Assembly (NCBI GenBank): GCA_965659675.1
Contig: CBFHWY010000031.1
Span: 1-27,859, forward strand
From: CBFHWY01 sp965659675
Lineage (GTDB): Bacteria > Bacteroidota > Bacteroidia > Flavobacteriales_G > Salibacteraceae
Length of the DNA stretch: 27,859 bases
Reading direction: 5' to 3'
The notes under the pieces were generated by a model. That model saw only the letters and a program-made list of their open reading frames with translations. It was not told where the DNA came from and ran no database searches. The translations under genes were made by a program, and so were the position numbers. This document shows, piece by piece, positions 6,526 to 14,408 of this stretch; the first letter of the stretch is position 1; each line of letters starts with the position of its first letter.

Positions 6526-7419
6526 TTAAGCCCTGGGATGAGCCTGTTTGTAAACTGATTTCAATTTTTCGAACGTATTGTGCGTATAGACCTGAGTTGC
6601 GCTCAGGTTGGCATGACCAAGTATCTCCTTGATCGCATTGATATCTGCACCGTTGTTCAGCATATGTGTTGCAAAAGAGTGCCTTAAAACATGCGGACTC
6701 TTTTTGCTTTGTGTTGTGACTTGTGAAAGATAAAAAGAAACTTTTCTGTAAATGAAATTCGGATAGCATTTTTCGCCTTTGTCCGTTAAAAAAACATAAG
6801 GCTCCGCGTTAGGAAATTCCGATTGGCGATCGTCGAGATAGTTTTTAATCTTCTTATTCAGCTCATTTGAGAGTGGGATCAACCTTAGCTTATTGCCTTT
6901 TCCCAGAACGCGTAACTGAGAGTTATAGATATCAAAGTCAGCGAGCTTCAAATTGAGCAATTCACTCAGCCTCATCCCGCTTTGGTAAAATATATCCATG
7001 ATCAGCTCATCTCTTTTTCCAGCAAAGCCCTCGGGAACGCTGATCTCAGAAAAAAGCAAATTCATCTTTCTAGTTTCAACAAATTCGGGTAGGCGTTTCT
7101 TGTTTTTCGGTCCGACCAGCTTTTGCATGGGATTTTGATCCACCTCCTTTTTCATGAGCAGAAATCGATAAAGACTCTTTAGCGCAGAAAGCTTTCTATT
7201 AATGCTGGCATTTGACAAGCCAAGCTCCATGAGCTCGATAAGCCAGCTTCGTACCATTGCCGAGCTTACAGCAGAAATATCTTCTGTCTCAAAAGCTCTA
7301 ATAAGAAATTCGGAAAATTGCTTCAAGTCTGAAGCATAGGAAGCGATCGTGCGCTGTGAATAGCGCTTCTCCTTTAAAAGGTAATCAAGAAAGGATGTGA
7401 TGAGGTCTCCCCGGGACAT
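6526..7419 (-). CDS. xerC: Tyrosine recombinase XerC-like
   Basis: Tyrosine recombinases of this type resolve chromosome dimers at dif together with a partner. The 297-residue protein has an N-terminal SAM-like core-binding domain (about 3-95, with FLDYLLKEKRYSQRTIASYA) and a C-terminal catalytic domain. All catalytic residues are visible: R150 in SGMRLSELL, K174 in LGKGNK, H243 and R246 in HVLRHSFATHML, H269 in LGHANLS, and Y278 in QVYTH. It lies between rpsU and hpf in one unit, which indicates a housekeeping Xer protein and not a mobile-element integrase. No attachment-site repeats were seen nearby. XerC versus XerD assignment is by context and resemblance only. Confidence 0.9.
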   Translation of the reverse strand: MSRGDLITSFLDYLLKEKRYSQRTIASYASDLKQFSEFLIRAFETEDISAVSSAMVRSWLIELMELGLSNASINRKLSALKSLYRFLLMKKEVDQNPMQKLVGPKNKKRLPEFVETRKMNLLFSEISVPEGFAGKRDELIMDIFYQSGMRLSELLNLKLADFDIYNSQLRVLGKGNKLRLIPLSNELNKKIKNYLDDRQSEFPNAEPYVFLTDKGEKCYPNFIYRKVSFYLSQVTTQSKKSPHVLRHSFATHMLNNGADINAIKEILGHANLSATQVYTHNTFEKLKSVYKQAHPRA

Positions 7420-7459
7420 GAACTAAAGGTAGTCAATTTCCCGAGAAGAAAATATTGGA

Positions 7460-7648
7460 TCAAGCTTGCTCTTGAAGCTTGTTTCTGTAGATGGCACGAA
7501 GTACCTCCTGACGTCTCTTCACCGATGGTTTAGTGAATTTCTGACGCTCACGAAGCTCCTTCATAGTACCTGTGCGCTCAAACTTCTTCTTGAATTTTTT
7601 GATCGCTCTCTCAATATTCTCGCCTTCTTTTACAGGTATGATTAGCAT
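7460..7648 (-). CDS. rpsU: 30S ribosomal protein S21 (bS21)
   Basis: bS21 is a small basic protein near the platform of the 30S subunit and the anti-Shine-Dalgarno region. In Bacteroidota it is part of the pocket that hides the 16S 3' end, which explains why Shine-Dalgarno sequences are rarely used. The 62-residue sequence is complete: MLIIPVKEGENIERAIKKF, then KELRERQKFTKPSVKRR and a lysine/arginine-rich C-terminal helix. It is first in the rpsU-xerC-hpf unit. A -7-type box lies 20 nt before its ATG. Confidence 0.96.
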   Translation of the reverse strand: MLIIPVKEGENIERAIKKFKKKFERTGTMKELRERQKFTKPSVKRRQEVLRAIYRNKLQEQA

Positions 7649-7668
7649 AAGTCGTTTTTAATGGGCTG

Positions 7669-7676
7669 CAAAGGTA
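7669..7676 (-). promoter_or_regulatory. Probable -7 promoter box for rpsU-xerC-hpf
   Basis: On the minus strand TACCTTTG fits TAnnTTTG exactly and lies 20 nt before the rpsU start. No TTTG is found at the proper distance upstream, so only the downstream half of the promoter is supported. Confidence 0.45.
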
Positions 7677-7701
7677 TATTAAAATACAAACTCAGCACAG
7701 A

Positions 7702-8841
7702 TTATTTTAGAATTTCTCTTGCGATCACCAGTTTTTGAATCTCCGATGTTCCTTCACCGATTGCACACAGCTTTGAATCTCGATAAAATTTCTCAGCCGG
7801 AAAGTCTTTGGTATAACCATAGCCCCCAAATATCTGAACAGCTTCGGTACTCACTCTTACGCAAACTTCAGAAGCATAATACTTTGCATAGGAAGATTCA
7901 CGGGTGACTCTTTCTCCCCTATTCTTAAGGTCAGCTGCCTGCATGGTCAACAGCTCGGCAGCTTCGATCTCAGTGGCCATATCGGCTAACTTAAATGCTA
8001 TACCCTGAAACTTTGATATAGGCCGACCAAATTGTTCCCTTTCCTTTGAGTATTTGAGAGCGGCATCATAAGCCCCTTGAGCAATACCCAATGATAAAGC
8101 AGCAATAGAAATTCTTCCACCATCAAGCACTTTCATCGCCTGAATAAAACCTTCGCCTACATTGCCCAGGATATTCTCTTTCGGAACGCGGCAATTATCA
8201 AATATCAACTCCGTGGTTTCGGAAGCACGCATACCAAGCTTATCTTCTTTCTTTCCTGCTGAAAAACCAGGCGTGCCTTTTTCTACAACAAAGGCGGTCA
8301 TTCCATGTGAATCACCTTTCTCCCCAGTTCTCACGATCACGGTAGCTATATCGCCAGACTTACCATGAGTGATGAAGTTCTTTGAGCCGTTCAAAATGTA
8401 GTGATCCCCGTCTTCCACAGCCGTGGTCATCATTCCTCCTGCATCAGATCCCGTGTTTTGCTCTGTCAGTCCCCAGGCACCGATCCATTCCGCAGAGGCC
8501 AACTTTGGCAACCACTTCTTCTTTTGTTCTTCATTTCCAAATTGGAGGATATGACCTGTACAAAGTGAGTTGTGAGCGGCCACTGATAAACCAATCGACC
8601 CACATACTCTACCTATTTCCTTCAGTACAGTGACATACTCAAAGTAGCCAAAGCCCGATCCACCATACTCCTGTGGTACGAGCACTCCCATGAGTCCTAG
8701 CTCTCCAGCTTTCTTGAATAACGGAACAGGAAATTCTTGTGTTTCGTCCCACTTCATCACGTTGGGACGAATTTCTTTTTCGGCGAAATCCTTCACCATT
8801 TGCTTGATCATCTGCTGATTCTCGCTTGGTTGAAAGTCCAT
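7702..8841 (-). CDS. Acyl-CoA dehydrogenase, short-chain type
   Basis: This FAD enzyme catalyses alpha,beta-dehydrogenation of acyl-CoA and passes electrons to electron-transfer flavoprotein, the first step of beta-oxidation. The 379-residue sequence has the N-terminal helical domain and the FAD/substrate signature GAWGLTEQNTGSDAGGM. It also has the beta-domain and the second signature with QIFGGYGYTKDFPAEKFYRD. The catalytic base is the Glu in IGEGTSEIQ (E363). This position and the surrounding motif resemble butyryl/short-chain dehydrogenases, but chain-length preference cannot be read directly. Its ATG directly abuts the apt stop codon, so it is presumably co-transcribed with apt, with no evident metabolic link. 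Confidence 0.92.
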   Translation of the reverse strand: MDFQPSENQQMIKQMVKDFAEKEIRPNVMKWDETQEFPVPLFKKAGELGLMGVLVPQEYGGSGFGYFEYVTVLKEIGRVCGSIGLSVAAHNSLCTGHILQFGNEEQKKKWLPKLASAEWIGAWGLTEQNTGSDAGGMMTTAVEDGDHYILNGSKNFITHGKSGDIATVIVRTGEKGDSHGMTAFVVEKGTPGFSAGKKEDKLGMRASETTELIFDNCRVPKENILGNVGEGFIQAMKVLDGGRISIAALSLGIAQGAYDAALKYSKEREQFGRPISKFQGIAFKLADMATEIEAAELLTMQAADLKNRGERVTRESSYAKYYASEVCVRVSTEAVQIFGGYGYTKDFPAEKFYRDSKLCAIGEGTSEIQKLVIAREILK

Positions 8842-9375
8842 TTAGTCTGAGTATTTAGTTGTTGAGATAATATTTTCGGAATAGTTCTTAAGCTTCTCTA
8901 CTCCCTTTAGATGCAGCAAATTAACCAAAAAATGGAAACCCATAATTTGACCTCCTCCGATGCTGATCAATTCCGCTGCTGCAGCGGCAGTGCCGCCTGT
9001 AGCCAGCAGGTCATCATGTACTAAGATCTTCTGTCCTTGTTGAACAGAATCAAGATGCATTTCGACCTCATCACTACCATATTCCAAACCGTAGCGAACA
9101 GAAATTGTTTTATGAGGTAGCTTGCCCTTTTTTCTAATGGGGATGAATGGAACCTGAAGTCTCTGAGCCAATGCAAAGCCAAAAAGAAAGCCCCTTGATT
9201 CTATCCCCGCAATACCCTGTACATCTTGCCCTTCTAAAAGGATCTTCGTTTCGTCAAGAATCTTATCGATCAGATGGGCATTCTTAAGAAGAGGAGTAAT
9301 ATCCTTAAAGTTTATCCCTTCTTTCGGGAAGTTGGGAACATTGCGTATTACAGCTTTTACTTCTTCTTCTAACAT
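8842..9375 (-). CDS. apt: Adenine phosphoribosyltransferase
   Basis: This cytosolic purine-salvage enzyme makes AMP and pyrophosphate from adenine and PRPP. The 177-residue sequence starts with the typical VKAVIRNVPNFPKEGINFKDITPLL (about 6-30). It contains the substrate-loop region AGIESRGFLFG, the flexible loop RKKGKLPHKTISVRYGLEYG, and the PRPP-binding motif ILVHDDLLATGGTA (117-130). The start codon fits the family N-terminus. A good promoter ends only 7 nt upstream of the ATG, so the message would be nearly leaderless. The acyl-CoA dehydrogenase gene follows with no spacer. Confidence 0.96.
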   Translation of the reverse strand: MLEEEVKAVIRNVPNFPKEGINFKDITPLLKNAHLIDKILDETKILLEGQDVQGIAGIESRGFLFGFALAQRLQVPFIPIRKKGKLPHKTISVRYGLEYGSDEVEMHLDSVQQGQKILVHDDLLATGGTAAAAAELISIGGGQIMGFHFLVNLLHLKGVEKLKNYSENIISTTKYSD

Positions 9376-9382
9376 CGGGCTG

Positions 9383-9416
9383 CAAATCTATAATTTCAGA
9401 TATAAGAATGGGCAAA
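9383..9416 (-). promoter_or_regulatory. Promoter of apt and the acyl-CoA dehydrogenase gene
   Basis: On the minus strand TTTG (9413-9416) is followed after 22 nt by TAGATTTG (9383-9390), an exact Bacteroidota housekeeping promoter. The TTTG box abuts the stop codon of the preceding gene. The distance from the -7 box to the apt ATG is only 7 nt. Confidence 0.7.
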
Positions 9417-10361
9417 CTAATCTGAAAGGTATGGTGAAATCTTTGAGTACAATGAATCACTAAGCTCAGGTAATTCATTCAACTGCTCAATCTTAAAGTT
9501 TGAACTCGATGCACGATCAAAAATGAGTTTGGTATAAAAGTAATCGAGGTATGGGTGCCTTAAAAAATCCTTGAAGGACGATTTCTCGATAGAAAGCTTT
9601 CGAAGGGCAGTGCTATCGATGATGATCTGCTCTTTGATCTCCTGCTTAACTTCATCGGGGATCGCGTAGAGCTCAGCGATCTGAGACTTAGAGTGGAAGC
9701 CTCCCAGTGCCCGACGATAGTTCAGAATGATCTCTGCGCGCTTCTCTCCTACTCCTCGTATTCTCTGTAGTTCAGTTTTCGAAGCTCGATTGATATCAAT
9801 ATTCAAAGCTCTCTCAAGCCTCTCTTCCATTAAATCGGGAACTTGGTTCGGGTTAGATATCGCTTCGGTAGCAGGCTGGGCAGGTCTATCTTCCTCTCGA
9901 GATTCCAGTTGAGAAGAATGTTCAACATCAGATGTACTATCGATAGCCTCCCATTCAGCTGGCAAAATGGCCGCCTCATTTTTGGCAAGCCATGCGGAAT
10001 CAATTCCATATATACTCCTGAGGTCTTCAGGCATGTGTAGCTTTCCACCGGCAGCTTTGTAGTTTTCAATGATATCTACCTGCCATTCTCTTAAACCGAG
10101 GCTCAACCAATCTGTTCGTGTTGCCGTATCGATCCGAACTTTCGTGTTCAGTTCAAGCTGATCGAGGCTATCAAGAAAAGCTTCAAACTTGTGCAGCCGC
10201 TGCTGGAAAGCCTGCTTTCTTTTCGTGTCATCATCTTTTATCTCAGGGATGAGCGTTCTTGCAAGGAAAATAAGGACCAATAAAATAAGGAGTAGACCAA
10301 CCCCACGTCTTTCTGATCTGTTGTACTTGAAGAAATTCCTCAGATCTCGAAAGAAAGACAT
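9417..10361 (-). CDS. Membrane-anchored helix-hairpin-helix protein, ComEA-like
   Basis: The product (314 residues from the ATG) has a short basic N-terminus, one membrane helix (about 20-39, VGLLLILLVLIFLARTLI), and three helix-hairpin-helix-like segments. The second (about 184-248) is the clearest: LNIDINRASKTELQRIRGVGEKRAEIILNY. The first (about 84-132) and third (about 266-312) are degenerate. Single-domain ComEA binds incoming DNA in competent bacteria. The Bacteroidota multi-domain form is widely conserved but its function is not established, so a DNA-binding or envelope role is only inferred. The ATG at 10359-10361 is preferred; a GTG one codon upstream is possible. It lies 6 nt after the symporter gene. 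Confidence 0.82.
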   Translation of the reverse strand: MSFFRDLRNFFKYNRSERRGVGLLLILLVLIFLARTLIPEIKDDDTKRKQAFQQRLHKFEAFLDSLDQLELNTKVRIDTATRTDWLSLGLREWQVDIIENYKAAGGKLHMPEDLRSIYGIDSAWLAKNEAAILPAEWEAIDSTSDVEHSSQLESREEDRPAQPATEAISNPNQVPDLMEERLERALNIDINRASKTELQRIRGVGEKRAEIILNYRRALGGFHSKSQIAELYAIPDEVKQEIKEQIIIDSTALRKLSIEKSSFKDFLRHPYLDYFYTKLIFDRASSSNFKIEQLNELPELSDSLYSKISPYLSD

Positions 10362-10367
10362 CACATA

Positions 10368-11906
10368 TTATTTGTATTTCTTGATCACGCCGGTTCTGAT
10401 CTTCTCGGTATAGACCTTTAGGTCATTTCTAATCTCAGGTGCCAGGATATATAAACCGAGGATATTTGGAAAGCACATTGCGAATATCATGGCATCTCCA
10501 AAATCAAATACACTACCAATGCTCATTGCAGAACCAACAACTATGAACATGCAAAAGATCGCCTTGTAGGTATATTCTGCTGTCTTATTTTCCCCGAATA
10601 AGAAGGTCCAGGATTTAAGTCCGTAATATGACCATGAGATCATTGTACTTAAAGCGAATAGAATTACTGCGACGGAAAGCACAACAGGGAACCAGGGTAA
10701 AACAGATCCGAATGCATTTGAGGTGAGCTGTATCCCTGCACTAGAAGATGCTGTTGGATCGTAAACTCCAGTAATGATGATCACCAGGGCCGTCATGGTG
10801 CAAACCACTACCGTGTCGATAAATGGCTCTAGCAAAGCAACAATCCCTTCACTAATTGGCTCATTGGTCTTAGCTGCAGAGTGAGCGATCGACGCAGATC
10901 CAATACCTGCTTCATTGGAGAACGCCGCTCTTTTAAAACCTTGAACCAGTACCCCAATAAAGCCTCCAAACACTGCCGAAGGGGCAAAAGCACCTTCGAA
11001 TATTTCGCCAAAGGCTTTAGGGATGGAAGCAAAGTTCACTGCAAGAATAATCAGCGCAGCTAGCATATAAACTCCAACCATAATAGGCACCACCTTATCG
11101 GTCACTTTCGCGATGCTCTTGATTCCTCCAATAATGATCATTCCCACTACTAGGGCCATGATCACACCAAAGACCCATGAATTCTCATAGATAAAACTGT
11201 TCTGACCTCCAGTTACCTCAATGAATTGAGAAGTAGCCTGGTTGATCTGCACCATATTTCCGCCTCCGAAAGAACCACCAACACATGCAATAGCGAAAAG
11301 AATCGCCAACACCTTTCCCAAACCAGGCATTCCCTTTTTTGCCAATCCCTTGCTCAGATAATACATAGGCCCTCCAGAAACGCTTCCATTCTCATTTTCA
11401 TTCCTGTATTTGACCCCAAGGGTGCATTCAACGAACTTGGATGACATTCCAAATATTCCTGCGAGGATCATCCAAAAGGTTGCCCCAGGTCCTCCAACGG
11501 AAATAGCCATTGCAACACCAGCTATATTACCCACACCAACGGTTCCTGATAAAGCAGCGGTTAATGCTTGAAAGTGGCTTACTTCTCCTGGGTTATTTGG
11601 GTCATCATACCGGCCTCTAACTACATCGATTGCGTGTTTAAATGCCGTTATATTCACAAATCGGTTAAATACCGTGAAGAATATCGCGCCTACAAGAAGC
11701 CAAATAAGCACAAATGGAACTTCTTTGCCATCTCCTATGGGAACACCAATAAATATGACCGAATTCACTGCTTCAGTGATCGGTGTGAATGCTCTGTCGA
11801 TCACTTTGTCGATCGTGCTCTCTTGAGCCTCCTGCGACAAAACAGCAAGTGGAGTTAAGAAGAATGCGGCCAATAGAAAACTCAGTTTTTGGTATATCTC
11901 TCTCAT
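10368..11906 (-). CDS. Amino acid:cation symporter, AgcS (alanine/glycine) family
   Basis: AgcS proteins import alanine or glycine with Na+ (or H+) across the inner membrane. The 512-residue product (from ATG at 11904-11906) has many membrane helices and the family hallmarks. These include the region GTVGVGNIAGVAMAISVGGPGA, the SGGPMYYLSKGL loop, and AAFSNEAGIGSASIAHSAA with the following NEP segment. The N-terminal 25 or so residues form a predicted signal-like helix (FLLAAFFLTPLAVLS) ahead of the core. An in-frame TTG 24 bases upstream is less likely because it falls inside a -7-type promoter box. It follows the channel gene by about 40 nt and precedes the helix-hairpin-helix gene. The substrate is inferred from family membership. 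Confidence 0.92.
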   Translation of the reverse strand: MREIYQKLSFLLAAFFLTPLAVLSQEAQESTIDKVIDRAFTPITEAVNSVIFIGVPIGDGKEVPFVLIWLLVGAIFFTVFNRFVNITAFKHAIDVVRGRYDDPNNPGEVSHFQALTAALSGTVGVGNIAGVAMAISVGGPGATFWMILAGIFGMSSKFVECTLGVKYRNENENGSVSGGPMYYLSKGLAKKGMPGLGKVLAILFAIACVGGSFGGGNMVQINQATSQFIEVTGGQNSFIYENSWVFGVIMALVVGMIIIGGIKSIAKVTDKVVPIMVGVYMLAALIILAVNFASIPKAFGEIFEGAFAPSAVFGGFIGVLVQGFKRAAFSNEAGIGSASIAHSAAKTNEPISEGIVALLEPFIDTVVVCTMTALVIIITGVYDPTASSSAGIQLTSNAFGSVLPWFPVVLSVAVILFALSTMISWSYYGLKSWTFLFGENKTAEYTYKAIFCMFIVVGSAMSIGSVFDFGDAMIFAMCFPNILGLYILAPEIRNDLKVYTEKIRTGVIKKYK

Positions 11907-11927
11907 GGAAAAATTTTGCAGGGAGCT

Positions 11928-11935
11928 CAAATATA
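11928..11935 (-). promoter_or_regulatory. Possible -7 promoter box for the symporter gene
   Basis: On the minus strand TATATTTG matches TAnnTTTG exactly and lies 21 nt before the ATG of the symporter. A TTTG box at the right distance upstream is missing, so this is a weak or conditional candidate. Confidence 0.35.
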
Positions 11936-11946
11936 AAAATGATCCA

Positions 11947-12969
11947 TTACTGTACCCCGATAAGCAGACTGTTTAGTTTGCGTATCTGGTCTGAGTTACC
12001 CAGAACAAAGAGCTTGGAATGAGGAACAAACTCAAGGTCTTCCGGTGGATTAATGATATATTCCCCAGACTCCGTTTTATATCCAATGATCTTTGCTCCG
12101 ATATTATATTCCGCCTCGAGATCCTTAAAGCTCTTGTACCTTAGTGAAGGCGGTATGTTGTCAAACTGAATCTCTTCGAGATTAATTTCAGCGGCTCCAG
12201 TAATCGAGATCTTATCCAAAAACTCCATAACGTCTGGAGTAACAACCAGCGAAGCCATGTGACTTCCTCCTACCTTATCAGGCATGATCACATTATCGGC
12301 TCCCGCAATGCGCAACTTTTTTTCAGAAGAATCTTCAGAGGCCCTGCTAATGATAGATAGTGTGGAGTTCAATTCTCGAGCGGTGAGTACCACAAAAACA
12401 TTGTCAGCATCTTTAGGTAGGGTAGTAATGATAGCCTTAGCCCTATCGATACCTGCTCTTCTGATCACCTCTTCTGAGGTAGCATTTCCATGAATGAAGA
12501 GATATTTCGAATCTAGTCTTAGCTGTTCGATCAAGGATTCACTGGATTCTATGATAATGAACTTCTCTTCATGGGCTTCAAGGGTGCGAATCGCTTGCTT
12601 ACCATTTCTTCCGTAGCCGCAAACGATCACATGACCTTCTATTTGTGAGATATCCATATTTACTCTGTAATCCTTAAAATAATTCTTGTACTTCCCAGTG
12701 ACCAGGTACCTGGTAATGGAGGTCAAGGCATAAGCAAAAGTACCAAAACTTGTAAGGATAAGCAGCGCCGTAAAAGCTCTTCCTCCATCAGATAATGGTC
12801 TTACCTCCTGAAAGCCAACAGTAGATACCGTAATGGTGGTCATATACAGGGCCTCCATTACAGTATAGCCTTCAACCATCATGAACCCCAGAGTGCCAAC
12901 AATGAAGATCAGCACGAGTGTGGCTAAGGCGTAATATATCTCCTTAAAGTAGCGGAAATTGAATAACAT
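11947..12969 (-). CDS. Two-helix potassium channel protein with RCK (TrkA-N/TrkA-C) domain
   Basis: This is a ligand-gated K+ channel of the MthK-like layout. In 340 residues it has membrane helix 1 (about 12-32), a pore loop with filter TVGF (T50-F53, in TVSTVGFQEV), membrane helix 2 (about 64-88), and a cytoplasmic RCK_N domain starting at HVIVCGYGRNGKQA. That stretch is a Rossmann GxGxxG site, with an acidic residue ending the second strand in FIIIESSE. A TrkA_C-like domain (about 250-338) follows. The filter ends in Phe-Gln where canonical K+ channels have Tyr-Gly. It lies 12 nt after the PspC gene and before the amino acid symporter. Ion selectivity is inferred from the family. Confidence 0.88.
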   Translation of the reverse strand: MLFNFRYFKEIYYALATLVLIFIVGTLGFMMVEGYTVMEALYMTTITVSTVGFQEVRPLSDGGRAFTALLILTSFGTFAYALTSITRYLVTGKYKNYFKDYRVNMDISQIEGHVIVCGYGRNGKQAIRTLEAHEEKFIIIESSESLIEQLRLDSKYLFIHGNATSEEVIRRAGIDRAKAIITTLPKDADNVFVVLTARELNSTLSIISRASEDSSEKKLRIAGADNVIMPDKVGGSHMASLVVTPDVMEFLDKISITGAAEINLEEIQFDNIPPSLRYKSFKDLEAEYNIGAKIIGYKTESGEYIINPPEDLEFVPHSKLFVLGNSDQIRKLNSLLIGVQ

Positions 12970-12981
12970 CGAAGCAGTTGT

Positions 12982-13203
12982 TTAGAGATCCCACACCGTC
13001 TTCTTCTTAGACTTGAAGATGTAACGATGTTCTATGAAAAATGCCATGATCAGGTATACGATCAGAGATGAACCCAGGGTGATGAATGAGACATAGATAA
13101 AATAACGTCTCACTGTTGATGAGTCAACACCAATCTTTGCTCCAAGGTAATCACATACCCCAAAAGCCTGTTTCTCAAAGTAACCCTTAATTCTTTCGAT
13201 CAT
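12982..13203 (-). CDS. Small PspC-domain membrane protein
   Basis: The 73-residue product matches the PspC domain: an N-terminal FGVCDYLGAKIGVDSSTVRRYF (about 14-35) followed by one membrane helix (VSFITLGSSLIVYLIMAFFI) and a short basic tail. In proteobacteria PspC senses envelope stress with PspB; stand-alone PspC proteins in Bacteroidota have no fixed role. Its start overlaps the end of the DUF2851 gene by 17 nt, which suggests translational coupling. There is no pspA or pspB nearby, so the stress-sensing role is inference only. Confidence 0.85.
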   Translation of the reverse strand: MIERIKGYFEKQAFGVCDYLGAKIGVDSSTVRRYFIYVSFITLGSSLIVYLIMAFFIEHRYIFKSKKKTVWDL

Positions 13204-14398
13204 GATTTAACATAAGGTCATTCCCGATAGCGCAATTTAAGCATTTTTTAGGTCTGCAATAATTCCGAAACAAGTGGATCATCGCCTGGGAGTCCAAAGC
13301 AGAATCAGCCTCTAAACCTTCCGAGGCAAAGATACGGGTAAAGCGATTTTCTTCTGCCCCAATTTGATCGAGCATGGAAATCGCATAATCCTTTAGCTGC
13401 TGATCATCCTTATAATCCCCGAGGATAAAAACATACGGAGCAAAGGCATTGATCAGAATATTTTCCTGCGAGCTTTGCCCAACGGGTCTAATTCCCAGCT
13501 TTCTGATCTCAAAAAGGGATCCCATTAGTTCTTTTGGATTGAGCATAGAATTGAGTGCCTTGCGTAAGTCTTCAAATCGACTCAGAAGCTCGGCCAATTG
13601 CGCTAACCTCAGTTCGGGCTTGTTGGCTGGCCTAACAGCCCCTGTCTTCCACGAACCATGCTCAATCGCCTGTAATTTAAAGCGTCCTTTCAAAACATTG
13701 AACTCCCTTTTTTCGATTTCAGTCAACTCAAGGGATGACAAACCGCGCAGCAAAATGTATATTGACTCTACCTTATCTGACAAACGCAGGAAATAGGAAG
13801 GATCTACTCGCTCAGCAAGTTGCTCAAAGGCAAACTTGTTTGATGAGAAACCGAAAGCTTTAAATAAAAGTTCCATGAGCAATCTATCGAAGTCGAACAT
13901 CGATTTATGCAAAGCCCTTTGATACTCCTCTACTTTCAGCTTGAAACGTTCGAGCCCCATGGCCTCCAGCCATAAGTTTCTCTTTTCCCATGTCATTGTG
14001 CCGATATGTCCCGAACAGGCAAGTCTATTCATACCTCCCATCAGCACCTCATAATTTTGAATGAGTTTTTGGTCGATATGAGGAAAGAGGTTTAGGGTGG
14101 GATGACCTGTTTCTGATCGTTTTATTCCTACCTCAGAAACAACGTGAAGAATAATATTCTGATAGGCTGGATCATTTTCGTGCTTATGTTTATACCAGTC
14201 TGACTCTTTTACGTGGATCTCTACATTCCCCGCCCATAGCATATCATTTATCTTGATTCGCGCATTAGAAAAGTCTGGCCCTGAAAATCGATTAAGTTGA
14301 CCCGGGTGAATCACAGATAGCCTCTCACCTTTCAAGGTTTTAAGTTCACCCTGAAAGAGTTGTTTTTGCCAAATGAACTGTAATAGATCTTCTTTCAT
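13187..14398 (-). CDS. DUF2851 family protein, function unknown
   Basis: The 403-residue soluble protein has the family's conserved N-terminal half: LLQFIWQKQLFQGELKTLKGE, then HPGQLNRFSGPDFSNARIKI and the WAGNVEIHVKESDWYKHKHE segment. It ends in a cysteine pattern, NYCRPKKCLNCAIGN, that could bind a metal. The conserved acidic and His residues in GPDF and EIHVKESDWY hint at a nuclease-like or metal-dependent fold, but this is not shown. No signal peptide is seen. It begins 10 nt after pyrF and overlaps the PspC gene by 17 nt. The family is frequent in Bacteroidota and has no assigned function that I know of. Confidence 0.85.
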   Translation of the reverse strand: MKEDLLQFIWQKQLFQGELKTLKGERLSVIHPGQLNRFSGPDFSNARIKINDMLWAGNVEIHVKESDWYKHKHENDPAYQNIILHVVSEVGIKRSETGHPTLNLFPHIDQKLIQNYEVLMGGMNRLACSGHIGTMTWEKRNLWLEAMGLERFKLKVEEYQRALHKSMFDFDRLLMELLFKAFGFSSNKFAFEQLAERVDPSYFLRLSDKVESIYILLRGLSSLELTEIEKREFNVLKGRFKLQAIEHGSWKTGAVRPANKPELRLAQLAELLSRFEDLRKALNSMLNPKELMGSLFEIRKLGIRPVGQSSQENILINAFAPYVFILGDYKDDQQLKDYAISMLDQIGAEENRFTRIFASEGLEADSALDSQAMIHLFRNYCRPKKCLNCAIGNDLMLNHDRKN

Positions 14399-14408
14399 AG
14401 AGGTCTGA

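Noticed and set aside
6246..6769. Extra minus-strand frames overlapping hpf and xerC in other phases
   Set aside because: hpf and xerC are complete, with all expected motifs, in their own frames; the others have no identifiable domain.
6526..7419. Reading the tyrosine recombinase as an integrase of a mobile element
   Set aside because: It sits in the rpsU-xerC-hpf housekeeping unit with full XerC-like motifs. Although four tRNA genes are nearby, no attachment-site repeat or cargo genes are seen.
11907..11930. TTG as start of the AgcS symporter gene
   Set aside because: The TTG is part of the TATATTTG box, and the internal ATG directly precedes the signal-like helix.
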